From DAIRVC01 sp036803025 (GTDB taxonomy: Bacteria; Chloroflexota; Anaerolineae; Anaerolineales; E44-bin32): 7,095 bases of DNA. The stretch lies in contig DAIRVC010000144.1 of the NCBI GenBank assembly GCA_036803025.1, positions 1 to 7,095 of the forward strand, written 5' to 3'. The translations under genes were made by a program, and so were the position numbers. Numbering within the stretch: the first letter of the stretch is position 1; each line of letters starts with the position of its first letter. Below, piece by piece: positions 1 through 5,170 of this stretch. The notes under the pieces were generated by a model, which saw only the letters and a list, made by a program, of their open reading frames with translations, had not been told where the DNA came from and ran no database searches.

Positions 1-1
1 C

Positions 2-631
2 GGGCGCCTGGAGTGGGAAGAATTCTCGCATTTCAGCATGATCACCCGGCTGACTGCCGGTGCTGCCGGGCTGCCCTTCCTGCCGATGAATCCGACCGGC
101 GCCGGCGACCTCGAGCGCGTCAATCCGGCCTTCCGTCGGGTGAAGGATCCATACTCCGATGGCGAGGTCGTGACTGTCCCGGCTCTGAACCCCGATGTGG
201 CCATCGTGCACGTCCAGCGTGCCGACGCCGAGGGCAACTGCCACCTGTGGGGCATCGTCGGGGAGCAGAAGGAGGCCGCCTTCGCTTCGGCACGGGTGAT
301 CGTCACCGCCGAGGAGATCGTCGAGGCGGCGGTGATCCGATCCGATCCCAACCGCACGATCATCCCCGGGCTGGCGGTCACGGCCGTCTGCCATGTCCCG
401 CATTGCGCCCATCCCTCCTATACCCAGGGCTACTACGATCGGGACAATGCCTTCTACCTGGACTGGGATCGCATCAGTGCCGATCCGGAGCGGGTGCGAG
501 CGTGGCTGGACGAGTGGGTCTACGGCGTCCAGGATCGGGACGAGTATTGGCAGAAGCTGGGCGCGGAGGTCCACGCGCGGCTCAAGGTCGAGCCCTTATG
601 GAGCGAACCGGTGAACTACGGGAGGTACTAG
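2..631 (+). CDS. Family I CoA-transferase, alpha subunit (glutaconate CoA-transferase GctA-like), 5'-truncated
   Basis: The reading frame is open from the left edge to the TAG at 629-631, giving 209 visible residues; the start codon and roughly the first third of the protein lie outside the window. Internal ATGs, such as the one at 38, are not needed as starts because the frame continues upstream through them. Seen: an AGAAGLPFLP stretch, then a DPYSDGE segment, PALNPDVAIVHVQRAD and a DAEGN turn, which is the pattern of alpha subunits of family I CoA-transferases (Pfam CoA_trans). The protein pairs with the beta subunit encoded 11 nt downstream to move CoA between carboxylates in the cytoplasm. 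The glutaconate/3-oxoacid subgroup fits best, but substrate cannot be read from the sequence. The cholesterol-ring enzyme IpdA, of the same fold, is an alternative. Family call firm, substrate open. Confidence 0.9.
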   Translation, partial: GRLEWEEFSHFSMITRLTAGAAGLPFLPMNPTGAGDLERVNPAFRRVKDPYSDGEVVTVPALNPDVAIVHVQRADAEGNCHLWGIVGEQKEAAFASARVIVTAEEIVEAAVIRSDPNRTIIPGLAVTAVCHVPHCAHPSYTQGYYDRDNAFYLDWDRISADPERVRAWLDEWVYGVQDRDEYWQKLGAEVHARLKVEPLWSEPVNYGRY

Positions 632-642
632 GCGGAGACACC

Positions 643-1416
643 ATGGCCGACATCACCTACACCCCCTCCGAGCTCATGACCGTGAATGCCGCCCGTCTCC
701 TGCGCGACGGCGACGTCGTCTTCGTCGGCGTCGGGCTGCCCAATCTGGCCTGCAACCTGGCCCGCCGGACGCACGCGCCGCACCTGGTGATGATCTACGA
801 GGCTGGCGTGATCGGCGCGCAGCCGGCCCGCCTGCCGCTCTCGATCGGCGATCCGACCTTGGTCTCCGGCGCCCTCTCGGTGTGCTCGATGTACGAGATC
901 TTCGCCTTCTACCTTCAGCGCGGCTACGTAACCGTCGGCTTCATGGGCGGCGCGCAGATCGACCGCTACGGTAACGTCAACGCCACCGTCATCGGCGACT
1001 ACCGGCACCCCAAAGTGCGCCTGCCCGGTTCGGGCGGGAGCATGGAGATCGCCGCTTTCGCCGACCGCTGCTATTTCCTTACCCCGCATCAGAAGCGCCG
1101 CTTCCCGGAGAAATGCGACTTCCGCACGTCGGCCGGCTTCCTGGATGGCCGGGCCTCGCGTCAGGCGCTGGGCCTGCGCGGCAGCGGGCCGGCCGCGGTC
1201 GTCACCGACCTGGGCCTGCTCGAGCCGAACGAGGACGGCGAGTTGGTCCTGACCGCCATCCATCCGGGCGTCCAGGCCGATCAAGCGCGGCAGAATACCG
1301 GCTGGGAATTGCGGGTTGCGCCGCAGTTGACGGCCACAGCCGCGCCGACCGACGAGGAGCTCTCCATCCTGCGCCAGTTCGACCCCGATCGCATCTATCT
1401 CTCGTCCACCGGCTGA
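643..1416 (+). CDS. Family I CoA-transferase, beta subunit (glutaconate CoA-transferase GctB-like)
   Basis: Complete 257-aa gene, close to the usual length of about 260 for beta subunits. The ATG at 643 is preceded by GGAG at 634-637 with a 5-nt spacer. The frame is open much further upstream, but that part overlaps the alpha subunit gene and is an out-of-frame shadow. Seen: VGVGLPNLAC near residues 28-37; YEAGVIG with Glu53, matching the place of the catalytic glutamate (Glu54) known in Acidaminococcus GctB, which forms the glutamyl-CoA intermediate; and GFMGGAQIDRYGNVNAT, the typical Q-D-GN motif. Retention of Glu53 argues for a true transferase. It is translated in one operon with the alpha subunit and completes the active site. 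Likely roles are amino-acid fermentation or degradation via glutaconate, or aromatic or 3-oxoacid turnover; the neighbours do not settle which. Confidence 0.9.
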   Translation: MADITYTPSELMTVNAARLLRDGDVVFVGVGLPNLACNLARRTHAPHLVMIYEAGVIGAQPARLPLSIGDPTLVSGALSVCSMYEIFAFYLQRGYVTVGFMGGAQIDRYGNVNATVIGDYRHPKVRLPGSGGSMEIAAFADRCYFLTPHQKRRFPEKCDFRTSAGFLDGRASRQALGLRGSGPAAVVTDLGLLEPNEDGELVLTAIHPGVQADQARQNTGWELRVAPQLTATAAPTDEELSILRQFDPDRIYLSSTG

Positions 1417-1423
1417 ATCGGCC

Positions 1424-2368
1424 GTGGCCGAAGTCGCGCCCCCGCCTCGCCCCGCCTCCGGGTTGCGACGCGTCTTCCTCTCGCCTTCCGACGGCAGGCT
1501 GCGCGCCGGCTGGCGCCTGTTGGCGCACGCTGCGTTGTTCGGCAGCCTGCTGATCGCCTTCACGCTGCCCATCGCGGTGGCCCTGGCTGTGGCCGCTTAT
1601 GCAGCCCCGGGGCTCTCGCTCGACACTCTCCTGATGCTGGGCAGCGCGTTCGCCTCCGCCATCGCCATCACCCTGGCGACCTGGTTTGCCCGCCGCTACA
1701 TCGACCGCCGCTCGTTGTTGTCGTTGGGGATGCGCTTCGACCGCCATACGATCGCCGACCTGCTGGTCGGATTCGCTATCCCGGGCTTGTTGATGGGGCT
1801 GGTGTTCGCGGGAGAATGGTCGCTCGGGTGGCTGCAGTTCGAGGGCTGGTCGTGGGAGGGCGGCGCGTGGGGCCAGACGCTGCTGGGATTGCTGGCCGGC
1901 CTGGCGCTCTACTGCGCGGTCGGGTACGAGGAGGAGCTGTTTTCCCGCGGCTATCAGCTGCAGAATCTGATCGAGGGCAGCAGCCTTCGCCTCGGCCTAT
2001 TCCTTTCGGCGCTGATTTTCTCGATCCTGCACCTGCTCAACCCCGGCGCCGGCTGGGCCTCACTGCTGGGAATCCTGGCCGCCGCCTACTTCCTGGCCCT
2101 CGGCTGGGTGCGCACCCGGCAGCTGTGGTTGTCGATCGGCCTGCACATCGGCTGGAACTTCTTCGAAGGGACGGTATTCGGATTCCCCGTCAGCGGTCTT
2201 AACCTGTTCCGCCTGATGCGCCACACCGCCAGCGGCCCGACGTGGCTGACCGGGGGCGCCTTCGGACCGGAGGCGGGGTTGATCCTGCTGCCGGTGCTGG
2301 CCGTGGGTGCAAGCCTGGTCTGGTTCTATACGCGTGGGCGGGCTGAGGCCGCCACTTCCGGGGGCTGA
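1424..2368 (+). CDS. CPBP-family intramembrane glutamic/metalloprotease (Abi/Rce1-like)
   Basis: 314-aa polytopic membrane protein with about eight hydrophobic segments (roughly residues 33-60, 65-88, 110-130, 148-168, 186-204, 208-228, 232-250 and 282-302). The CPBP (PF02517) motifs are all present and ordered: EExxxR as E170-E171...R175, FxxxH as F199...H203, and HxxxN as H241...N245. In this family they form the membrane-embedded active site; relatives include Rce1 CAAX proteases and bacteriocin-immunity proteins. The start is a GTG 7 nt after the beta-subunit stop, without a clear Shine-Dalgarno, so translation is probably coupled; an in-frame TTG at 1463 is an alternative. The N-terminal FLSPSDGRLRAGWR lead into the first membrane segment supports a start in this area. 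The substrate is unknown, and nothing beyond co-transcription ties it to CoA-transferase activity. Confidence 0.9.
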   Translation: MAEVAPPPRPASGLRRVFLSPSDGRLRAGWRLLAHAALFGSLLIAFTLPIAVALAVAAYAAPGLSLDTLLMLGSAFASAIAITLATWFARRYIDRRSLLSLGMRFDRHTIADLLVGFAIPGLLMGLVFAGEWSLGWLQFEGWSWEGGAWGQTLLGLLAGLALYCAVGYEEELFSRGYQLQNLIEGSSLRLGLFLSALIFSILHLLNPGAGWASLLGILAAAYFLALGWVRTRQLWLSIGLHIGWNFFEGTVFGFPVSGLNLFRLMRHTASGPTWLTGGAFGPEAGLILLPVLAVGASLVWFYTRGRAEAATSGG

Positions 2369-2388
2369 CTTCCGGCGAGGAGTCCACC

Positions 2389-2409
2389 AGCCGCCGGACG
2401 GAGGCGGCT
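2389..2409. terminator. Possible bidirectional terminator between convergent genes
   Basis: AGCCGCC (2389-2395) and GGCGGCT (2403-2409) form a perfect 7-bp GC stem with a 7-nt loop. It lies 20 nt after the CPBP stop and 21 nt after the stop of the convergent minus-strand gene. Neither side has a real T-run, so this is a weak, position-based call. Confidence 0.3.
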
Positions 2410-2430
2410 TCTCGTCCGTCGGTCAGACGA

Positions 2431-2814
2431 TCAAGGCGTTTCCCCTGCCTCGCCGGCGCGGTCGTCCCGCAGCCCTGGAACGACCAGCAGGAACCACTTG
2501 CGACAGCGGAACACCCGCAGATCGCGGAGCGCGGCTGGATAGGGACCCCCAGGCCCTTGCCAATCGCCGAGACTGCCGAAGTGCTGGATACAGCACGTCG
2601 GAACCAAGTCACCGGGGCGGCCGCGCTCGGGGGCGGCGTCGGCGCCCGCTTCATCCAGCCGCTCGAGCAGCGGCAGCCGCCCGTCCTGCGAATGCGGACA
2701 CGGGCGTGGCGCGTCCTTGGCCCTCTCGGGGTCGCCGCAGACCTCTTTGTCCGTGTGGCACAATCCATCCGGGGACAGGAAGAGCGCCCGCGCTCGGAAC
2801 GAGCCTTCGCCCAT
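2431..2814 (-). CDS. Small Cys/His-rich hypothetical protein
   Basis: Not a family I recognise. The 127-aa frame runs leftward from the ATG at 2814 (minus-strand AGGGGG about 5 nt upstream) to TGA at 2431; an in-frame GTG at 2820 is an alternative start. Six cysteines (19, 26, 39, 74, 75, 104) and four histidines (20, 41, 78 and, loosely, none clustered after it) are spread through it, including a CH pair at 19-20, CPH at 39-41, CC at 74-75 with H78, and RCRKW near 103-107; this could mean metal binding, but there is no standard zinc-finger spacing. The middle (about 46-60) looks helical and the end (107-115) is hydrophobic. Third-position G+C is about 79%, normal here, but an antisense plus-strand frame (2557-2883, TTG start) has similar composition. 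The minus strand is favoured by the promoter at 2885-2913 and by codirection with the HTH gene upstream. Confidence 0.5.
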   Translation of the reverse strand: MGEGSFRARALFLSPDGLCHTDKEVCGDPERAKDAPRPCPHSQDGRLPLLERLDEAGADAAPERGRPGDLVPTCCIQHFGSLGDWQGPGGPYPAALRDLRVFRCRKWFLLVVPGLRDDRAGEAGETP

Positions 2815-2854
2815 GCACACCCCCTGCGGCAGAGCGTCGCGGGCGCTCCCCCCG

Positions 2855-2878
2855 GACCGGCTGATGCCTCAGCCGGTC
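2855..2878. repeat. Perfect palindrome at predicted transcript start (operator or 5'-UTR hairpin)
   Basis: GACCGGCTGA (2855-2864) and TCAGCCGGTC (2869-2878) are exact inverted copies with a 4-nt loop. On the minus strand the palindrome begins where the promoter at 2885-2913 would start transcription (near 2878), so it is either an operator covering +1 or a stable hairpin at the very 5' end of the message. There is no T-run on either side, which argues against an intrinsic terminator. Confidence 0.6.
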
Positions 2879-2879
2879 A

Positions 2880-2913
2880 TTGACAGAATACACGGTAACG
2901 GGTTTCCTGTCAA
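2880..2913. repeat. Inverted repeat TTGACAG ... CTGTCAA
   Basis: TTGACAG at 2880-2886 and CTGTCAA at 2907-2913 are a perfect 7-bp inverted pair with a 20-nt spacer. The right copy is the -35 box of the minus-strand promoter. The left copy is a -35-like hexamer facing right, but it lacks a convincing -10 (TTTCCT at 2903-2908). It could be a two-site operator or chance. Confidence 0.45.
2885..2913 (-). promoter_or_regulatory. Sigma-70-type promoter for the small hypothetical gene
   Basis: Read on the minus strand: TTGACA (2913-2908, full consensus), a 17-bp spacer, then TATTCT (2890-2885, 4/6). Predicted start is near 2878, leaving a leader of about 64 nt before the ATG at 2814. It is the best -35 box in the window. 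Confidence 0.65.
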
Positions 2914-2944
2914 GCCCAGAAAGGGCCGCAGGGGCGACCCACGC

Positions 2945-3457
2945 TCAAGGCTTCTTTTTCGTCGTCCTCCGGCCGGCCAGGTACGGGAAGCCGGCCCGCT
3001 CGGCGACCAGCATCAGATGCTTGCAGCGGGATCGTGTCGGCGCGTAGGCCCCCGTCTCCCATTCGCTGACCGTCTGCTGCCGCACACCCAGCAGCTCCGC
3101 CAACCCCGCCTGATTCATACCCAAATGCCGGCGCAGTGCCCGCAGCAATTCCGCGTCCCAGGCCACCACGCCGCCTTCCCGCCTGACCCGGTAGACGCGA
3201 GCCTGCCGCTCGAAGTGGACCACGCCGGCGCGCAGGTCGATGGATTCCACGCGATAGCCGGCTTCCATCCAGGCCGCCGCCTGCAGAGCCCCACTGGCCC
3301 GGTTGCTCCAGAACGCCGCGCTGTGGGCCGAGTCCGGCAACTGCGCACCAAGATGCCCTTCGATCTCCCGGAAGGTCAGGCGGAGTCTGTCGCTGCGGCT
3401 ACGCCGCAGGAATTGGTAGAGCCCGAAGTACTTCGATCCGGTCTTGGGAATGGTCAT
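2945..3457 (-). CDS. DUF7662-like domain fused to XRE-family helix-turn-helix regulator
   Basis: 170 aa from the ATG at 3457 to TGA at 2945. Residues about 9-84 (KYFGLYQFL, LTFREIEGHLGAQLP, SAAFWSN, AAWMEAGYRV, GVVHFER) match, from memory, the small domain of unknown function called DUF7662. Residues about 100-157 form a Cro/C1-type HTH: LRRHLGMNQAGLAELLGV followed by QQTVSEWETG at 127-136 and a third helix region ending AERAGF. The basic tail ends TTKKKP. It is probably a cytoplasmic DNA-binding regulator in which the N-terminal domain senses or oligomerises; that role is inferred. It is divergent from kynU across 109 bp and codirectional with the small gene at 2431-2814, so either could be its target. 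It could also be the antitoxin-like half of a pair, but no toxin fold is recognisable next to it. Confidence 0.85.
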   Translation of the reverse strand: MTIPKTGSKYFGLYQFLRRSRSDRLRLTFREIEGHLGAQLPDSAHSAAFWSNRASGALQAAAWMEAGYRVESIDLRAGVVHFERQARVYRVRREGGVVAWDAELLRALRRHLGMNQAGLAELLGVRQQTVSEWETGAYAPTRSRCKHLMLVAERAGFPYLAGRRTTKKKP

Positions 3458-3474
3458 CGCCGCTCTGCGTTGGG

Positions 3475-3480
3475 ATTATA
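3475..3480 (-). promoter_or_regulatory. -10 element for the HTH gene
   Basis: The minus strand reads a perfect TATAAT at 3480-3475, with no recognisable -35 at 16-18 bp and no TG extension. The start would fall near 3468, about 10 nt before the ATG, so the message would be nearly leaderless. A promoter this weak outside its -10 may depend on an activator. Confidence 0.45.
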
Positions 3481-3504
3481 CGTCCGGCCGTCCCACACTC
3501 CTGC

Positions 3505-3523
3505 CCGGCATCCCGCCGGCATC
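3505..3523 (+). repeat. Direct repeat CCGGCATC, 11-bp period
   Basis: CCGGCATC occurs at 3505-3512 and 3516-3523, so the copies sit one helical turn apart. They lie at the -35 position of the kynU promoter, where an activator or repressor could bind on one DNA face. Neither the binding protein nor any function is known from the sequence. Confidence 0.45.
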
Positions 3524-3529
3524 ATCTGG

Positions 3530-3538
3530 TGCGATAAT
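3530..3538 (+). promoter_or_regulatory. Extended -10 promoter of kynU
   Basis: TG (3530-3531), one base, then GATAAT (3533-3538, 5/6) make an extended -10 without a recognisable -35. The start would be near 3545, about 22 nt before the ATG. CGAT-A-ATCG (3532-3540) is a perfect small palindrome over the -10, flanked by TGGTG (3527-3531) and CACCA (3543-3547), so an operator may overlap the promoter. Confidence 0.5.
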
Positions 3539-3566
3539 CGGTCACCAGCATGGGGGGGCACGCAGC

Positions 3567-4841
3567 ATGCCTGAAGCAGGGACCGACCTCGGCCTTGGAC
3601 GCGCCCAGGCGCTCGATCGGGCGGATGAGTTGCGCGAATTCCGAAGCCGATTCGTCATCGACGATCCGGCGCTGCTCTACATGGATGGCAACTCCCTGGG
3701 ACGGCTGACGGAGGCCTCGCGCGCACGCCTGAAGGCCGCCGTGGACCACGAGTGGGCCTCCGGCCTGGTCCGCACCTGGAATGCCGGATGGTTCGAGAGT
3801 TCGCAGCGGGTCGGTGACCAGATCGGCAGCCTGATCGGCGCCGCACCAGGTCAGGTGGTCGCCTGCGACTCGACCTCGGTCAACCTCTTCAAACTGGCCA
3901 TGGCGGCACTATTGGCCCTGCCCGGCCGCAAGCGCATCCTGACCGACGATCTCAACTTCCCATCCGACATCTACATCTTGCAGGGCTGCGCACAGGTGCT
4001 GGGTGACCGCCGTGTGGATATCCAGCGCTCGGCCGATGGGATCCTCGGTCCGCAGGAGCAACTGGCCGATGCGCTCGATTCCCAAACCGCCTTGCTCTCG
4101 CTCTCGCATGTCGTCTTCAAGAGCGGGTTTCTCTACGACGCGGCCGCGTTGACGCGGCGCGCACACGACGCCGGCGCGCTGGTCTTGTGGGACCTCAGCC
4201 ATGCCGTCGGCGTCGTGCCCATCGAGCTCGACCGCTGGGAGGTCGACCTGGCCGTCGGCTGCACCTACAAGTATCTGAACGGCGGCCCGGGCGCGCCGGC
4301 CTTCCTGTACGTGCGGGGCGGCTTGCAGGATCAACTGCTCTCCCCCATGTGGGGATGGTTCGGTCAGACCGCGCCCTTCGCTTTCGACCTGGACTATCGC
4401 GCCGCCTCCGGGATCGCCCGCTTCCTGGTCGGCACACCGCCGATCCTCTCCCTGCTCTCCCTGGAGGCGGCGCTGGAGACCGTCCTCGAGGCGGGGATCG
4501 ACCGCCTCCGGCGGAAATCGATGGCGCTGACCGCCTATCTGGTCGAGCTGGCCCAGGCGCGTTTGATGCCGCTCGGGTTCCGCCTGGGCTCTCCCGGCGA
4601 TCCCGCCCGGCGCGGTTCACACGTCAGCCTGTGTCACCCGGACGGTTACCGCATCAACCGTAGTTTGATCGAGGAGATGGGCGTGCTGCCGGACTTCCGG
4701 GAACCCGACAACCTGCGCCTGGGCCTGGCGCCGCTGTACACGACCTTCTTCGAGGTCTGGCAGGCGGTCGATCGCATCCAGCGAGTGGTTGCCGAAGGGC
4801 GGCACAGGCACTACCCGTCCGCCCGGACCACAGTCACCTGA
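3567..4841 (+). CDS. kynU: Kynureninase
   Basis: 424-aa PLP enzyme (EC 3.7.1.3) cleaving L-kynurenine to anthranilate and alanine, or 3-hydroxykynurenine to 3-hydroxyanthranilate, in tryptophan degradation or NAD synthesis. Seen: YMDGNSLG (38-45), NFPSD with PLP-contacting Asp134, LWDLSHAVGV with Asp209 and His212 under the cofactor ring, and TYKYLNGGPG with Tyr234 and the Schiff-base lysine Lys235, matching Tyr226/Lys227 of the Pseudomonas enzyme. The C-terminal domain has the usual GVLPDFREPDNLRLGLAPLY block. Length is normal. The ATG at 3567 is chosen because homologues begin about this far before the first motif and the promoter lies just upstream; the frame is open further left, but that part overlaps the divergent gene's promoter. 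A G-run at 3552-3558 is the only Shine-Dalgarno candidate. No tryptophan dioxygenase, formamidase or monooxygenase gene is adjacent. Confidence 0.95.
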   Translation: MPEAGTDLGLGRAQALDRADELREFRSRFVIDDPALLYMDGNSLGRLTEASRARLKAAVDHEWASGLVRTWNAGWFESSQRVGDQIGSLIGAAPGQVVACDSTSVNLFKLAMAALLALPGRKRILTDDLNFPSDIYILQGCAQVLGDRRVDIQRSADGILGPQEQLADALDSQTALLSLSHVVFKSGFLYDAAALTRRAHDAGALVLWDLSHAVGVVPIELDRWEVDLAVGCTYKYLNGGPGAPAFLYVRGGLQDQLLSPMWGWFGQTAPFAFDLDYRAASGIARFLVGTPPILSLLSLEAALETVLEAGIDRLRRKSMALTAYLVELAQARLMPLGFRLGSPGDPARRGSHVSLCHPDGYRINRSLIEEMGVLPDFREPDNLRLGLAPLYTTFFEVWQAVDRIQRVVAEGRHRHYPSARTTVT

Positions 4842-4865
4842 GCCCTTCGGCCCGCGAACGCAGCA

Positions 4866-4885
4866 GTCCCCGCCCCTGCGGGGAC
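4866..4885 (+). terminator. GC hairpin 25 nt after kynU
   Basis: GTCCCCGC (4866-4873) and GCGGGGAC (4878-4885) form a perfect 8-bp stem with a CCCT loop. There is no T-run after it, so it may protect the 3' end or slow polymerase ahead of the stronger hairpin at 4914-4947. Confidence 0.4.
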
Positions 4886-4913
4886 CGTCACCGATCGTCG
4901 ATGGCCGACACGC

Positions 4914-4947
4914 GAAAAGCGGGGCAGCGGCAGCGGCCTCGCTTTTC
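4914..4947. terminator. Intrinsic terminator, probably bidirectional
   Basis: GAAAAGCGGGGC (4914-4925) pairs with GCCTCGCTTTTC (4936-4947) over 12 bp with one G-U, around a 10-nt loop. The A-run before the GC core and the TTTT after it are the usual form of a terminator working in both directions. It would end kynU transcription 73-106 nt after its stop codon. Confidence 0.7.
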
Positions 4948-5027
4948 AGTGGCTGCTTCGGGTGAGCAGCGGGGCCGGTTGTGCCAGTTCCCGGATACGC
5001 ACCTCCTTTGACGCTTGCCGATGCACC

Positions 5028-5055
5028 GGGCAGTGTTGGTCGCTGCCCACTGCCC
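5028..5055. repeat. Hairpin with mutually exclusive partners
   Basis: GGGCAGTG (5028-5035) pairs exactly with CACTGCCC (5048-5055), followed by TTT. Its first six bases can instead pair with CTGCCC at 5043-5048, and GTGTTGG (5033-5039) can pair with CCAACCAC (5059-5066) with one bulge. Such competing helices can make an attenuator, but the region precedes the likely reductase promoter, so a role for it is uncertain. Confidence 0.4.
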
Positions 5056-5122
5056 TTTCCAACCACATTATAGGAAGGTGCCGGCCGAGGGGGCGAGTCT
5101 GTAATTCGGATGTAAGCCGGTG

Positions 5123-5152
5123 GCGACGGCCCGGCAGGCCCTGCGGTAGAAT
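5123..5152 (+). promoter_or_regulatory. Likely promoter of the aldo/keto reductase gene
   Basis: TAGAAT (5147-5152, 5/6) is preceded at 18 bp by GCGACG (5123-5128), which keeps only the GAC core of a -35. The same -10 with the same 18-bp spacing recurs before the J-protein gene, which supports the call. Transcription would begin near 5159, about 12 nt before the ATG. Confidence 0.4.
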
Positions 5153-5170
5153 GAGGATCGAGCGAGGCCT

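Larger units (their letters stand above)
4842..5170. other. 329-bp structured intergenic region
   Basis: There is no convincing coding frame between kynU and the reductase gene. From left to right it holds an 8-bp hairpin (4866-4885), a 12-bp hairpin with U-rich arm (4914-4947, best terminator), a 6-bp hairpin GCTGCT/AGCAGC (4952-4970), a weak GTGC/GCAC pairing (4981-5002), an 8-bp hairpin with alternative partners (5028-5055), and the reductase promoter near 5123-5152. Possible -10 boxes occur at 5100-5105 (+, TGTAAT) and 5072-5067 (-, TATAAT), both without a -35. An uncharacterised small RNA on either strand is possible but not shown. Confidence 0.5.

Noticed and set aside
13..642. Upstream extension of the beta-subunit frame into the alpha-subunit gene
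   Set aside because: The frame is open only because of high G+C. The residues are Arg/Pro/Gly-rich shadow sequence, whereas the frame starting at 2 gives a recognisable alpha subunit, and a Shine-Dalgarno precedes the ATG at 643.
628..1572. 314-codon minus-strand frame opposite the beta-subunit gene
   Set aside because: Shadow of a confidently identified gene. It has no family motifs, and its composition follows the antisense of plus-strand codons.
2557..2883. Plus-strand 108-aa frame with TTG start
   Set aside because: It shares second codon positions with the minus-strand gene and has similar G+C pattern, but it has only a TTG start, no promoter and an Arg/Gln/Ala/Gly-rich shadow-like composition. 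Kept as a minor alternative, not annotated.
4949..4990. SRP RNA-like GAAGCAGCC on the minus strand
   Set aside because: The conserved domain IV loop (GGA...AAGCAGC with its asymmetric loop) is not reproduced and the flanking stem does not form.
4949..5030. Cobalamin-riboswitch-like words on the minus strand (AAAGGAGGTGCG, ATCCGGGAACTG, GCCACTG)
   Set aside because: The words resemble parts of the B12 element, but the bases that should pair with CCGGG are absent upstream, the 3' B12 box is missing, and no cobalamin gene follows on that strand. Probably chance.
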